This document shows, piece by piece, positions 54,373 to 62,881 of a stretch of 64,000 bases of DNA. The notes under the pieces were generated by a model that was not told where the DNA came from, made no database searches, and was given only the letters and a program-made list of their open reading frames with translations. The first letter of the stretch is position 1. Every line of letters starts with the position of its first letter. The position numbers and the translations under genes were made by a program. The DNA is from Novosphingobium sp. 18050 (GTDB taxonomy: Bacteria; Pseudomonadota; Alphaproteobacteria; Sphingomonadales; Sphingomonadaceae): contig NZ_CACSJO010000026.1 of assembly GCF_902706195.1 (NCBI RefSeq), positions 1-64,000 on the forward strand, in the 5' to 3' direction.

Positions 54373-56968
54373 CGAGGACCTCCTCGTTGGTCTGGGTGAG
54401 AATCTTGGCGAGCGCGGGGCGGCACGAACCGCAATTGGTGCCAGCCCCAAGCGCCTTGCCGATGGCCGGCACGTCGACCAGCGCCTGTTCGCGGATGGCG
54501 GCAACGATCTGGTTGAGGCCGATGTCGAAGCACACGCATACCGTCGGCCCCTTGTCCGGCTGGCTGCCGGGGCCGCGCGCGGCGAGAACCGTGGCGCCCA
54601 CGTCCTCGACCGCAAGTTGCCCGATCAGCCAGTCGCGCGAAGGCAGCAGGCCGGTGCGGGTGACGAACAGAACGCCCGCCAGCCGCCCCGCGACAATCAC
54701 CGCGACGCGGCGCGTCCCTCGGGTCAGGTCGATGGCTTCCACGCGCTCGCCCTTGGGTAGCGCCGCTTCGATGCGCGCGGGATCACCGTTGCCCGCGATC
54801 TCGTAAAGCGCGCCGCCCGGCACCTTCACGCGCGTGGCCCACAGGCAGGGCACGCGCGCCGGTTCTTCGCCGCGCAGGATGAGAAAGCCCTTCCATTCCG
54901 TCTCCACTCTGGCGAGTGCGGCGGGGGTGGACTTGAAGCCGGGCTGACCGGAATGCGGATCAACCAGCGGCCTCGGCAACAGGCCGGTGCGGCCGCCGGT
55001 GGACACCTGATCGGTCCAGTGGATCGGCGTGAAAATCTCACCCGGACGCTGGCCATCGGTAAGCGCCACGCGGAACGTGCTGTTACCCTGCGGGGTCGAG
55101 ACGCGGGCGAGATCGCCGTCCTTCAGGTCCAGCGCGAGGGCATCGGCGGGGTGAACCTCCACCAGTGGTTCTTCGCGGTGGCGGGCCAGTTTGGGCGCCA
55201 GACCCGTCCGCGTCATCGTGTGCCACTGGTCGCGGTAGCGGCCGGTGTTGAGCGTCAACGGCCAGTCGGCCAGCGGCGCCTGCAAATCCATCTGCCCGAC
55301 CTTCACCAGCCGCGCTCGCCCGCTCGGCGTAGGGAAACGGCCATCGGCGAACGGTTTGTCGCCCCACTGGAACGGCTCCAGCGCATCATAGGCGCCGTTG
55401 CCGATTGCCGCATGATCGCGCAGGTTCAGCATCCGCGCGCCGTCGTTCTGATAGGCGGTAAGGCGGGCATGTTCGCGCCAGATATCGGCGGGATGGTCGT
55501 AAGCGAAAGCATTGCCCCAGCCCATACGGCGCGCGACCTCCTTGACGATCCACCAATCGGGCTTCGCCTCGCCGGGCAGCGCCATGAAGGGGCGCTGGCG
55601 GCTGATCGTGCGCTCGGAATTGGTGACGGTGCCATCCTTTTCCCCCCATGCCGCTGCGGGCAAGCAGACGTCAGCGTAAGCGGTGGTGTCGGTGCGCGCG
55701 ATGACGTCCGAGACAACGACGAAGGGGCATTTTTCCAAGGCCGCACGCACGTTACCGGCATCCGGCAGCGAGACGGCGGGGTTGGTCGCCATCACCCAGA
55801 GCGCCTTGATCCGGCCCTCGCCAATAGCGCGGAACAGGTCGACGGCTTTCAACCCTGGCCTGGTCGCCATGCCCGGTGCGGCCCAGAAGCGGCCCACGCG
55901 CGCGACGTTTTCGGGCGCGAAGTCCATATGTGCGGCCAGTGTCGAAGCCAGCCCGCCAACCTCGCGCCCGCCCATCGCATTGGGCTGCCCGGTGATCGAG
56001 AACGGCGCTGCGCCGGGCTTGCCGATGCGTGCCGTGGCGAGGTGCAGGTTGATAATCGCATTGACCTGATCGGTGCCCCGGATCGACTGGTTCACGCCCT
56101 GGCTGAACATCGTGACGGTGCGCGGGTTGGCCGCGAACATCTCGTAGAACCGCAACAGCAGCGCCGGGTCGAGATCGCAGATCTTCGCCGTGCTCCACAG
56201 GTCATGCCCGGTGGCAAGGTGCTCCCAAAACCCCTCCGGCACCTCGACGTGGCTTTCCATGAACGCCTTGGCGACGCTGCCCTGCTGCGCCAGCCACGCG
56301 AGAAGGCCGTTCATCAGCGCCACGTCGCTGCCGGGGCGCAGGGGCAGGTGCAGATCGGCGCCCTCGCAGGTTTCGGTGCGGCGCGGGTCGATGACCACCA
56401 GCTTCGTGCCCCGCTGCGCGCGGGCGGCCTGGATGCGCTGGTAGACGATCGGATGGCACCACGCGGTATTGGAGCCGACCAGTACGACAAGGTCCGTTTC
56501 ATCCAGATCGGCATAGCTGGCGGGCACTACGTCCTCACCAAAGGCACGGTTGTGGCCGGAAACCGCACTCGACATGCAAAGCCGCGAATTGGTGTCGATA
56601 TTGGCCGAGCCGATGAAGCCCTTCATCAGCTTGTTGGCGACGTAGTAGTCCTCGGTCAGCAGTTGCCCCGAGACGTAGAAGGCCACGCTATCGGGGCCAT
56701 AGCGCGCGATAGTGTCGCGAAAGCGCTTCGCCACGAGATCCAGCGCCTTGTCCCACGAGGCACGCCGATCGCCGATCATCGGATGGAGCAGACGGCCGGT
56801 CAGGCCGACCGTCTCGCCCAGATGCGTGCCCTTGGAGCAGAGCCGGCCCGCATTGGCGGGGTGCGCCTCGTCGCCCCGGATCGTCACCTCGCGCACGCCC
56901 GTAGGCGTGGCGGAGATGCCGCAGCCGACGCCGCAATAGGCGCAGGTCGTGCGGACCGCGCCTCGCAT
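54359..56968 (-). CDS. nasA: Assimilatory nitrate reductase catalytic subunit
   Basis: An 869-residue cytoplasmic molybdenum enzyme. The N-terminal [4Fe-4S] site has Cys9, Cys12, Cys16 and Cys44 (TTCAYCGVGCG...RLCSKG). Mo-bis-MGD binding regions follow (LCMSSAVSGHNRAFGED with the ligand Cys; NPAVSLPDAGNVRAAL). The C-terminus has a BFD-type [2Fe-2S] domain (VCVCFDIGLNQIV, GTNCGSCRPAL), so it may take electrons directly from a partner or NirB reductase. It reduces nitrate to nitrite. The start forms TGATG with the nirD stop. Confidence 0.95.
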   Translation of the reverse strand: MRGAVRTTCAYCGVGCGISATPTGVREVTIRGDEAHPANAGRLCSKGTHLGETVGLTGRLLHPMIGDRRASWDKALDLVAKRFRDTIARYGPDSVAFYVSGQLLTEDYYVANKLMKGFIGSANIDTNSRLCMSSAVSGHNRAFGEDVVPASYADLDETDLVVLVGSNTAWCHPIVYQRIQAARAQRGTKLVVIDPRRTETCEGADLHLPLRPGSDVALMNGLLAWLAQQGSVAKAFMESHVEVPEGFWEHLATGHDLWSTAKICDLDPALLLRFYEMFAANPRTVTMFSQGVNQSIRGTDQVNAIINLHLATARIGKPGAAPFSITGQPNAMGGREVGGLASTLAAHMDFAPENVARVGRFWAAPGMATRPGLKAVDLFRAIGEGRIKALWVMATNPAVSLPDAGNVRAALEKCPFVVVSDVIARTDTTAYADVCLPAAAWGEKDGTVTNSERTISRQRPFMALPGEAKPDWWIVKEVARRMGWGNAFAYDHPADIWREHARLTAYQNDGARMLNLRDHAAIGNGAYDALEPFQWGDKPFADGRFPTPSGRARLVKVGQMDLQAPLADWPLTLNTGRYRDQWHTMTRTGLAPKLARHREEPLVEVHPADALALDLKDGDLARVSTPQGNSTFRVALTDGQRPGEIFTPIHWTDQVSTGGRTGLLPRPLVDPHSGQPGFKSTPAALARVETEWKGFLILRGEEPARVPCLWATRVKVPGGALYEIAGNGDPARIEAALPKGERVEAIDLTRGTRRVAVIVAGRLAGVLFVTRTGLLPSRDWLIGQLAVEDVGATVLAARGPGSQPDKGPTVCVCFDIGLNQIVAAIREQALVDVPAIGKALGAGTNCGSCRPALAKILTQTNEEVLDAAE

Positions 56969-57312
56969 CAGGCGGCGTCCTTCATCGCTTCCGGCCGCGC
57001 CAGCAGGATGCGCCCGTCCTCCTTGCGCACCGCGATCGTCGGGGTGCAGCCACTATCCGCCCCCTGCGCCTCGCCGGACGCCAGCGCGATGTTCCAGTTG
57101 TGCAGCGGACAGGCGACCGAGTGGCCATGGACGATGCCCTGGCTAAGCGGCCCCTTCTTGTGCGGGCATTCGTTGACGAGCGCGAAGACCCGGTCGTCTC
57201 CGGTGCGGAAGACCGCGATGTCCGGTTCTCCTTCGATGCGCACCGTGCGGGCGCCGCGCTGGGGAATGTCGGCAAGGGTTCCGATGTCGATCCAGTCGGT
57301 CATGGCATTCAC
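56968..57312 (-). CDS. nirD: Nitrite reductase small subunit with Rieske motifs
   Basis: A 114-residue Rieske-fold protein. Unlike many NirD proteins that have lost the cluster, all four ligands are present: Cys49-x-His51 (ECPHKKG) and Cys68-x-x-His71 (ACPLHNW), so a [2Fe-2S] cluster is expected. It partners NirB. ATG 57312 overlaps the nirB stop as ATGA; ATG 57303 in the same frame is also possible. Confidence 0.9.
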   Translation of the reverse strand: MNAMTDWIDIGTLADIPQRGARTVRIEGEPDIAVFRTGDDRVFALVNECPHKKGPLSQGIVHGHSVACPLHNWNIALASGEAQGADSGCTPTIAVRKEDGRILLARPEAMKDAA

Positions 57313-59855
57313 TCCGCTGCGGCCAGTTCTTGGGGCACGAGAGGCTCTAGGTGCCGGTGAAGATCGACGCGGTCGCCGCTGGCGCGCTTCGCCCAGGGGT
57401 CTTCCTGACTGAAGCTCTGCGCATGGAGGAACCGCGCGGCGAGGGCCTTGCGTCCCGCGTCATCCTCGACCACGCGGGACTTCACGTACTCCACGCCGAC
57501 GCGCTCGATCCACGGTGCGGTGCGTTCCAGATAGCGCGCTTCCTCGCGGTAGACCTGGATGAAGGCCGCGCAGTATTCGAGCGCTTCTTCCTCGGTCGAA
57601 ACCTTGCACAGGAAGTCGGTGGCGCGCACCTTGATGCCGCCGTTGCCGCCTACACTAAGCTCGTAGCCCGAGTCCACGCAGACCACGCCGAAGTCCTTGA
57701 TCGTCGCTTCCGCGCAGTTGCGAGGGCAACCGGAGACCGCGATCTTGAACTTGTGCGGCATCCACGACCCCCAGGTCATGCGCTCCGTTTTAACGCCAAG
57801 GCCGGTGGAATCCTGCGTACCGAAGCGGCACCATTCCGATCCCACGCAAGTCTTCACCGTGCGCAGCGATTTGCCATAGGCATGGCCCGAAACCATCCCG
57901 GCGGCATTGAGATCGGCCCAGACGGCGGGCAGGTCCTCCTTCTTGATCCCGAAGATGTCGAGCCGCTGGCCGCCGGTCACCTTGACCATCGGCGCCTCGT
58001 ACTTCTCCACCACGTCGGCGATAGCGCGCAGTTCGCGTGGGTTAGTCAGGCCCCCCCACATGCGCGGGACCACCGAATAGGTGCCGTCTTTCTGGATGTT
58101 GGCATGCATGCGCTCGTTGACGAAACGGCTCTGCTGGTCGTCCACGTATTCACCGGGAAGCGCGCAGAGCAGGTAGTAGTTCAGCGCGGGGCGGCACGAG
58201 GAACAGCCGTCCGGCGTGGACCAGTGCAGCTTTTGCATGACCTCGGGGATCGACTTCATATCCTGCGCCACGATTTCGCGGCGCACATCGTCGTGGGTGA
58301 AGCTGGTGCACTTGCACAAGGTCTTCGGCCCGGCTTCGACATCGCCGCCAAGCGTCAGCATCAGCAGGTTCTCGACAAGGCCGGTGCACGAACCGCAGCT
58401 GGCCGAAGCCTTGCAGGAGGCGCGCACCGCGTCGAGGCTGCATGCCCCGGCCTTGATGCAGCCGAGGACCAGGCCCTTGGAAACGCCGTTGCAGCCGCAG
58501 ATCTCGGCATCGTCCGAGAGCGCCGCAACGGCCGCCTTAGGGTCCAGCGCGCCTCCTCCCGAGGCGCCAAGAACCGCATAGGCCTGGCCGAAGATCACGA
58601 GGTCGCGAATATCCGCGACGCTTTCGCCCTTCTTGAGCAGGTCGAAGTACCAGCCGCCGTCCGCCGTATCGCCGTAGAGCACGGCGCCGACGATGCGGTC
58701 GTCCTTCACTACCACGCGCTTGTAGACGCCGCGCGCTGCATCGCGCAGCACGATGTCCTCGCAGCCTTCGCCGCCAGAGAAGTCCCCGGCGGAAAACACG
58801 TCCAGCCCCGCGACCTTCAGCTTGGTGGAGGTGACCGAGCCGCGATAGCCGGTGTGGCGGTCGGTCAGGCCATCGGCCAGGCTGCGGCACATGTCCCACA
58901 GCGGCGCGACCAGACCGTAGACGTTGCCGTCATGCTCCACGCATTCGCCCACCGCCAGGACGGCAGGGTCGCTCGTCACCATGTGGTCGTCGACCTTGAT
59001 GCCGCGGCCGATCTCCAGTCCCGCCGCGCGGGCAAGGCCGACAGAGGGACGGATACCCACCGCCATCACGACGAGGCTGGCCGGAATTTCGCGCCCGTCC
59101 TTGAGGCGCACGCCCTCTACCTTGCCCCCGCCGTAGATTTCGGCGGTGTCGGCGCCGGTCAGGATAGTCTGGCCCCGGCTTTCCAGCGCGGACTTGAGCA
59201 GCCAGCCCGCCGCCTCGTCCAACTGGCGTTCCATCAGCGTGGGCATCAGGTGGATCACGGTCACCTTCATGCCGCGCAGCGTCAGCCCATGCGCCGCCTC
59301 AAGACCCAGAAGGCCCCCGCCGATAACCACGGCGCTGCCGCCGCCCGCCGCCTTGCCCGCCTCGGCAGCGGCCAGCATCGTGTCGACATCGTGCATGTCG
59401 CGAAACGAGATCACGCCGGGCAGGTCCTTGCCGGGCACCGGAATGATGAAGGGATCGGAGCCGGTGGCGATCAGCAACCGGTCATAATGGACCGTGCGGC
59501 CGGAACGCGCGGTAACGGTCCTGGCGGCGCGGTCGATCGCGGTGACGGGATCGGCGGTGATTAGCTCGATACCGCTGTCGTCGTACCACTCGCGTGTGTT
59601 GATGACGATCTGCTCGAACGTCTTCTCACCCGCCAGCACCGGCGAAAGCATGATGCGGTTGTAGTTCACGTGCGGCTCGGCGCCGAAGATAGTCACGCGG
59701 TAACGGCCCGCGTCGCGCGCCAGCAGTTCCTCGACGGCGCGGCAGCCCGCCATGCCGTTGCCGACGACGACAAGGTGTTCGCGCACATCGCCCGAAGGTA
59801 CGATCAGCATGTCCTCATAGTCGGTGGTGGGTTCGATCCCGTCCTGAAATTCCAT
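57309..59855 (-). CDS. nirB: NADH-dependent nitrite reductase large subunit
   Basis: An 848-residue enzyme with FAD domain (HLVVVGNGMAGCRAVEEL), NADH domain (AVVIGGGLLGLEAAHGL), two BFD [2Fe-2S]-like modules (CGCNGVSKG, CKASASCGSCTGLVE; GCSSCRPAL) and the C-terminal siroheme/[4Fe-4S] region (CVGSEWCRFG, SGCPRNCAEA). It reduces nitrite to ammonium with NADH. ATG 59855 is chosen, since the long upstream frame would run through the leader terminator. Operon order nirB-nirD-nasA-cobA-moeA is tightly overlapped. Confidence 0.95.
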   Translation of the reverse strand: MEFQDGIEPTTDYEDMLIVPSGDVREHLVVVGNGMAGCRAVEELLARDAGRYRVTIFGAEPHVNYNRIMLSPVLAGEKTFEQIVINTREWYDDSGIELITADPVTAIDRAARTVTARSGRTVHYDRLLIATGSDPFIIPVPGKDLPGVISFRDMHDVDTMLAAAEAGKAAGGGSAVVIGGGLLGLEAAHGLTLRGMKVTVIHLMPTLMERQLDEAAGWLLKSALESRGQTILTGADTAEIYGGGKVEGVRLKDGREIPASLVVMAVGIRPSVGLARAAGLEIGRGIKVDDHMVTSDPAVLAVGECVEHDGNVYGLVAPLWDMCRSLADGLTDRHTGYRGSVTSTKLKVAGLDVFSAGDFSGGEGCEDIVLRDAARGVYKRVVVKDDRIVGAVLYGDTADGGWYFDLLKKGESVADIRDLVIFGQAYAVLGASGGGALDPKAAVAALSDDAEICGCNGVSKGLVLGCIKAGACSLDAVRASCKASASCGSCTGLVENLLMLTLGGDVEAGPKTLCKCTSFTHDDVRREIVAQDMKSIPEVMQKLHWSTPDGCSSCRPALNYYLLCALPGEYVDDQQSRFVNERMHANIQKDGTYSVVPRMWGGLTNPRELRAIADVVEKYEAPMVKVTGGQRLDIFGIKKEDLPAVWADLNAAGMVSGHAYGKSLRTVKTCVGSEWCRFGTQDSTGLGVKTERMTWGSWMPHKFKIAVSGCPRNCAEATIKDFGVVCVDSGYELSVGGNGGIKVRATDFLCKVSTEEEALEYCAAFIQVYREEARYLERTAPWIERVGVEYVKSRVVEDDAGRKALAARFLHAQSFSQEDPWAKRASGDRVDLHRHLEPLVPQELAAAE

Positions 59856-59895
59856 GCACGAGACTCCAGAAAAAGCATTGGGAGAAAAGGGAGCG

Positions 59896-59959
59896 GAAAA
59901 AAGAAAAGGCCGCCATCCGGACCCCCAGTTCGAAAACCTGAGGTCTGGATGGCGGCCTT
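59896..59959 (-). terminator. Leader terminator upstream of nirB
   Basis: On the minus strand AAGGCCGCCATCC (59959-59947) and GGATGGCGGCCTT (59918-59906) form a perfect 13-base stem, followed by ttctttttt. It is an intrinsic terminator about 40-100 bases before the nirB start, so transcription must pass it by antitermination. With the upstream motif block it fits a NasT/NasR (ANTAR) attenuator. Confidence 0.85.
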
Positions 59960-59966
59960 GCCATCG

Positions 59967-59988
59967 TTCGGTGCCTACGTACCCCGTC
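59967..59988 (-). promoter_or_regulatory. Shared leader motif block before nirB terminator (ANTAR-like)
   Basis: Minus strand GACGGGG (59988-59982), 8 bases, then CACCGAA (59973-59967), just before the terminator. The identical pair GACGGGG-9 bases-CACCGAA occurs before the narK leader terminator at 62765-62743. ANTAR antiterminators such as NasT and NasR bind tandem leader hairpins in this position. The hairpin fold itself is not proved from sequence. Confidence 0.6.
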
Positions 59989-60088
59989 AGTGGAGTATTT
60001 CGGCGATGTAATAGAGACAACGCTGTCTCTTGCACTGCAACATAAATGGAATCGCTCGAATGCTCAAGCGATTCCGTCATGCTTATCT

Positions 60089-61309
60089 TCAGATAGCCCA
60101 GTCCAGCTGGACCCAGACTTTGTCGGTATCGGTCGCCATCGCCTTGGCGTCGTAGTGTGCATAGCGCAGCGCCGCAGTCGTCCTGTGCAGTTTGGCAGAG
60201 GCGAGCAGATTGATTTCATTGCCGTAATGCAGGCCAAGCCGGTCACTCTCGAAGCGGTGCCACGTTGCCTGAAGGGTCACTGCGGAAAGCGCGCCCACCT
60301 GCTTCGCACCGTATCCGCCGCCCAGATAGAGATCACGCACGCCGTTCGCAGGCGTGGTGAGGAACTTGTCCGCCCAGCCCTGGAACTTGAAATTGGTGCC
60401 CAGCGGCGTCTGGAAACTGGTGAGGGCCGCGCCCTTGTCGGCACCCAGAACCTCGTAGCCGCCGCCTATCTTCCAGCCCTTCACATCCAGCGTCGCATCG
60501 GCGAGCCAATAGTCGGCGCTGTAATCGTTGGGGTTGCGGTGCCAGTCCGACTGGCGCGCGTAGCTGGCCTGGTAGGACAGCTTCACCGCCTAGCCGAACG
60601 CATGCGCCCCCGCGAGCCGCACGCCGTAGGTCTGGCTGGACAGGCGAAATGCCTGCATCGCCGCCTCATCCTGATCGACGAGGTAGGCGAAGCCCGTCAG
60701 CTTGCCCAGCGGGCTTTCCCACGCGAGGTTGGCAAGCACGTTGTCACCCCCCACCGCCTGCTGACGCGCGCCGTGGCCGTCGATGCCCCAGATCGTGCGC
60801 ACGCCCCAGGCATAGGCGAGGTCGAGGTTCACGCCTTTGACCGGGCTGATCTCGGCGCGCACCGCGTCGAAGGTCTGCGCATTGTCGCGAAAGGCGACGT
60901 TGCCGACGAAGCGCTCGTCGTCCAGCGCGATCTTCTGGCGTCCGGCGGTCAGCGTCATGCCCTTCGCCTTGTACTTCACTTGCGCGATGTAGAGCGCGAT
61001 GTTCTGCGGATCGGCCACCAGCGGCCGGGTCGGCGCGCCGTCAAGCCCGTCGTAGTAGTCATCGACCGCCGCCAGCGTCCCCTGGGCGACCGCCGTGGCA
61101 CTGAAGCCGCCGCTGGCCACCTGCGCACCGCCGCGCACCCGCACGGTCAGCGCATCGGCCTGCCTGTCGATACCGTCCTGATCGACATGCTCGTAGCGCG
61201 CCCGCGCCTCGGCGATCGGCTTGACGGTGATTTCCTGGGCATGTGCGGATGCAGCGCAAGCGGCCCCGCCGGCAGCCAGAACAGCCGCCGCCTGTGTTAT
61301 CTTTTTCAT
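60089..61309 (-). pseudogene. Alginate_export-type outer-membrane porin with amber codon
   Basis: A 406-residue frame with signal peptide (AAAVLAAGGAACAASAHAQ) and a beta-barrel of the alginate_export type (VAFRDNAQTFDAVRAE, AYAWGVRTIWG, LHYGNEINLLASAKL, ending VWVQLDWAI). Codon 240 (60590-60592) is TAG, between GAHAFG and AVKLSYQASYARQ. No other damage is seen. CAG (Gln) is the simple ancestral guess. It lies between narK and nirB in the nitrate cluster and would be the nitrate/nitrite-permeable porin. Termination at codon 240 would leave an incomplete barrel. Confidence 0.85.
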
Positions 61310-61382
61310 GAAATTAGCGCCCCCTCAGGACGAAAAAGGGATGGGGCGGCAGCGCTGCGGCGCCGCCGCCCAGCTTGCCGGC

Positions 61383-62648
61383 TCAGATACGCGCGCCGGT
61401 TTTCCAGGTCGCGCGCCAGCGGGCCTTGACCATCGCCACAGAGGCAAGGGCCACGACCGCAAGGCCGGCAAAAATCAGGAAGCCCGGCGCAAAGCTGCCG
61501 GTGAACTGCTTGGCCAGACCCAGCGAACTGGCGAGGTAGAACCCGCCGACACCGCCCGCCATGCCGACAAGGCCGGTCATCACGCCGATCTCGGCCTGAA
61601 AGCGCTGCGGCACGAGCTGGAACACGGAACCATTGCCAGTCCCAAGCGCCAGCATGGCAAGCACGAACAGGGCCAGCGCGGCGCCAAGGCTGGTCGCCTG
61701 AGATACGCCCACCAGAGCGACGGCGGCAACGGCATAGACCACCATCAGCGTCTTCACGCCGCCGATCCTGTCGGCCAGCGCGCCGCCCATCGGACGGACC
61801 AGCGAACCGGCGAACACGCACCCTGCGGTGCAGTATCCGGCGACCACCGTGGTCAGCCCGAACTGGTCGGTGAAGTAGATCGGCAACGATGCGGCAAGGC
61901 CCACGAACCCGCCGAAAGTCACGGCATAATAGGCCATCAGCCACCACGCATCGGGCTGCCTGAGCAGCGCGGCATAGTCCACCAGCTTGCGCGGCGCGGG
62001 CGGGTTCGGCGCATCCCTGGCCAGCAACAGATAGACCACCAGAACGATGCTGAGCGGGATGCAGGCAAGACCTAGAACCGCGTTCCAGCCGAACATCCTG
62101 GCAAGCGCAGGCGCGAAAAGCGCGGCGAGCACGGTGCCCGAATTGCCCATCCCGGCAAGCCCCATGGCCTTGCCCTGATGCTCCGCCGGATACCAGCGGC
62201 TGGCCAGCGGCAAGGCGATCGCGAAGCTGGCGCCGGCAAAGCCCAGAATAACGCCAAGCGTCAGCGTACCCGAGAAGCTGGTAACGCCCATGAACCACGC
62301 GAAAAACAGGCCGGCGATGACGATGACCTGGTTGATCGCGCCCGAACGCTTGGGACCGATGCGGTCGACCAGCAGACCATTGACGACGCGCAGCAGCGCG
62401 CCCGCCAGCGTGGGCAGCGCCACCATCAGGCCCTTCTGGGCCGGCGACAGACCCAGCGTGCGCGATATCTCCGGCGCCAACGGGCCAAGCAGAACCCAGA
62501 CCATGAACGCGAGATCGAAATAGAGAAAAGCTGCGATCAAGGTCGGCGTGTGACCGGCTTTCCAGAAGCCGACCGCCGGCTTGTGCACGCCTTCATCGGC
62601 CAGAAGGCCTTCGTTGTCTTCGTCAGGTCGCCAGAATGCGGATGCCAT
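61383..62648 (-). CDS. narK: Nitrate/nitrite MFS transporter
   Basis: A 421-residue, 12-helix NNP-family transporter. The nitrate signatures are present: FAGASFAIALPLASRWYPAE-HQGKAMG in helix 5 and the matching GTGNGSVFQLVP in the second half. The family Arg residues in helices 2 and 8 (MVALPTLAGALLRVVNG; CVFAGSLVRPMGG) are also seen. It brings nitrate in (and may export nitrite). ATG 62648 is used because the longer frame lies over the leader. A terminator in the leader suggests antitermination control. Confidence 0.9.
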   Translation of the reverse strand: MASAFWRPDEDNEGLLADEGVHKPAVGFWKAGHTPTLIAAFLYFDLAFMVWVLLGPLAPEISRTLGLSPAQKGLMVALPTLAGALLRVVNGLLVDRIGPKRSGAINQVIVIAGLFFAWFMGVTSFSGTLTLGVILGFAGASFAIALPLASRWYPAEHQGKAMGLAGMGNSGTVLAALFAPALARMFGWNAVLGLACIPLSIVLVVYLLLARDAPNPPAPRKLVDYAALLRQPDAWWLMAYYAVTFGGFVGLAASLPIYFTDQFGLTTVVAGYCTAGCVFAGSLVRPMGGALADRIGGVKTLMVVYAVAAVALVGVSQATSLGAALALFVLAMLALGTGNGSVFQLVPQRFQAEIGVMTGLVGMAGGVGGFYLASSLGLAKQFTGSFAPGFLIFAGLAVVALASVAMVKARWRATWKTGARI

Positions 62649-62681
62649 GGTACGTCCCCCATAATCCATGAAACGGACACG

Positions 62682-62733
62682 AAAAAAGCCGCAGGCCGGA
62701 CGTCACCCCATGGTGAGTCCGGTCAGCGGCTTT
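62682..62733 (-). terminator. Leader terminator upstream of narK
   Basis: On the minus strand AAAGCCGC (62733-62726), interrupted by TGA, then CCGGAC pairs with GTCCGG (62701-62696) and GCGGCTTT (62692-62685), followed by a T-run (ttttttcg). It is a strong intrinsic terminator before the narK start. Confidence 0.8.
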
Positions 62734-62742
62734 GCTGCGAAT

Positions 62743-62765
62743 TTCGGTGAGGATAGCGCCCCGTC
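62743..62765 (-). promoter_or_regulatory. Shared leader motif block before narK terminator (ANTAR-like)
   Basis: Minus strand GACGGGG (62765-62759) and CACCGAA (62749-62743), 9 bases apart, repeat the pair found before the nirB terminator. This suggests one antiterminator acts on both leaders. The NasS-like gene next to it is the expected nitrate sensor partner. Confidence 0.6.
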
Positions 62766-62881
62766 TTTGGGACAGCCTATCCGTTGTGCGTGCGCTTCAT
62801 CGCGCGACGTTCATATAGTCCCGTGATTTGGCGCATCTGGCAAGGTACAAAATTGCGCCCGATTCCAACGCGATGTTATTT

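Noticed and set aside
54953..57412. 819-codon plus-strand open frame
   Set aside because: Antisense to nasA and nirD with no recognisable motif; shadow of high-GC coding DNA.
57351..59564. 737-codon plus-strand open frame
   Set aside because: It lies exactly antisense to nirB, is Arg/His/Ala-rich and has no domain. It is a high-GC shadow frame.
4813..60592. General recoding of TAG as an amino acid
   Set aside because: TAG also serves as a normal end for intact genes here (PstS-like gene at 9448-9450 and GST at 20018-20020), and one of the five interrupted genes has TGA. Local read-through cannot be excluded, but a genome-wide code change is not supported.
61310..61382. GCCCC/GGGGC pairing between narK and the porin gene as a terminator
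   Set aside because: The stem is short and GC-biased by chance in this composition and lacks a T-run on either strand.
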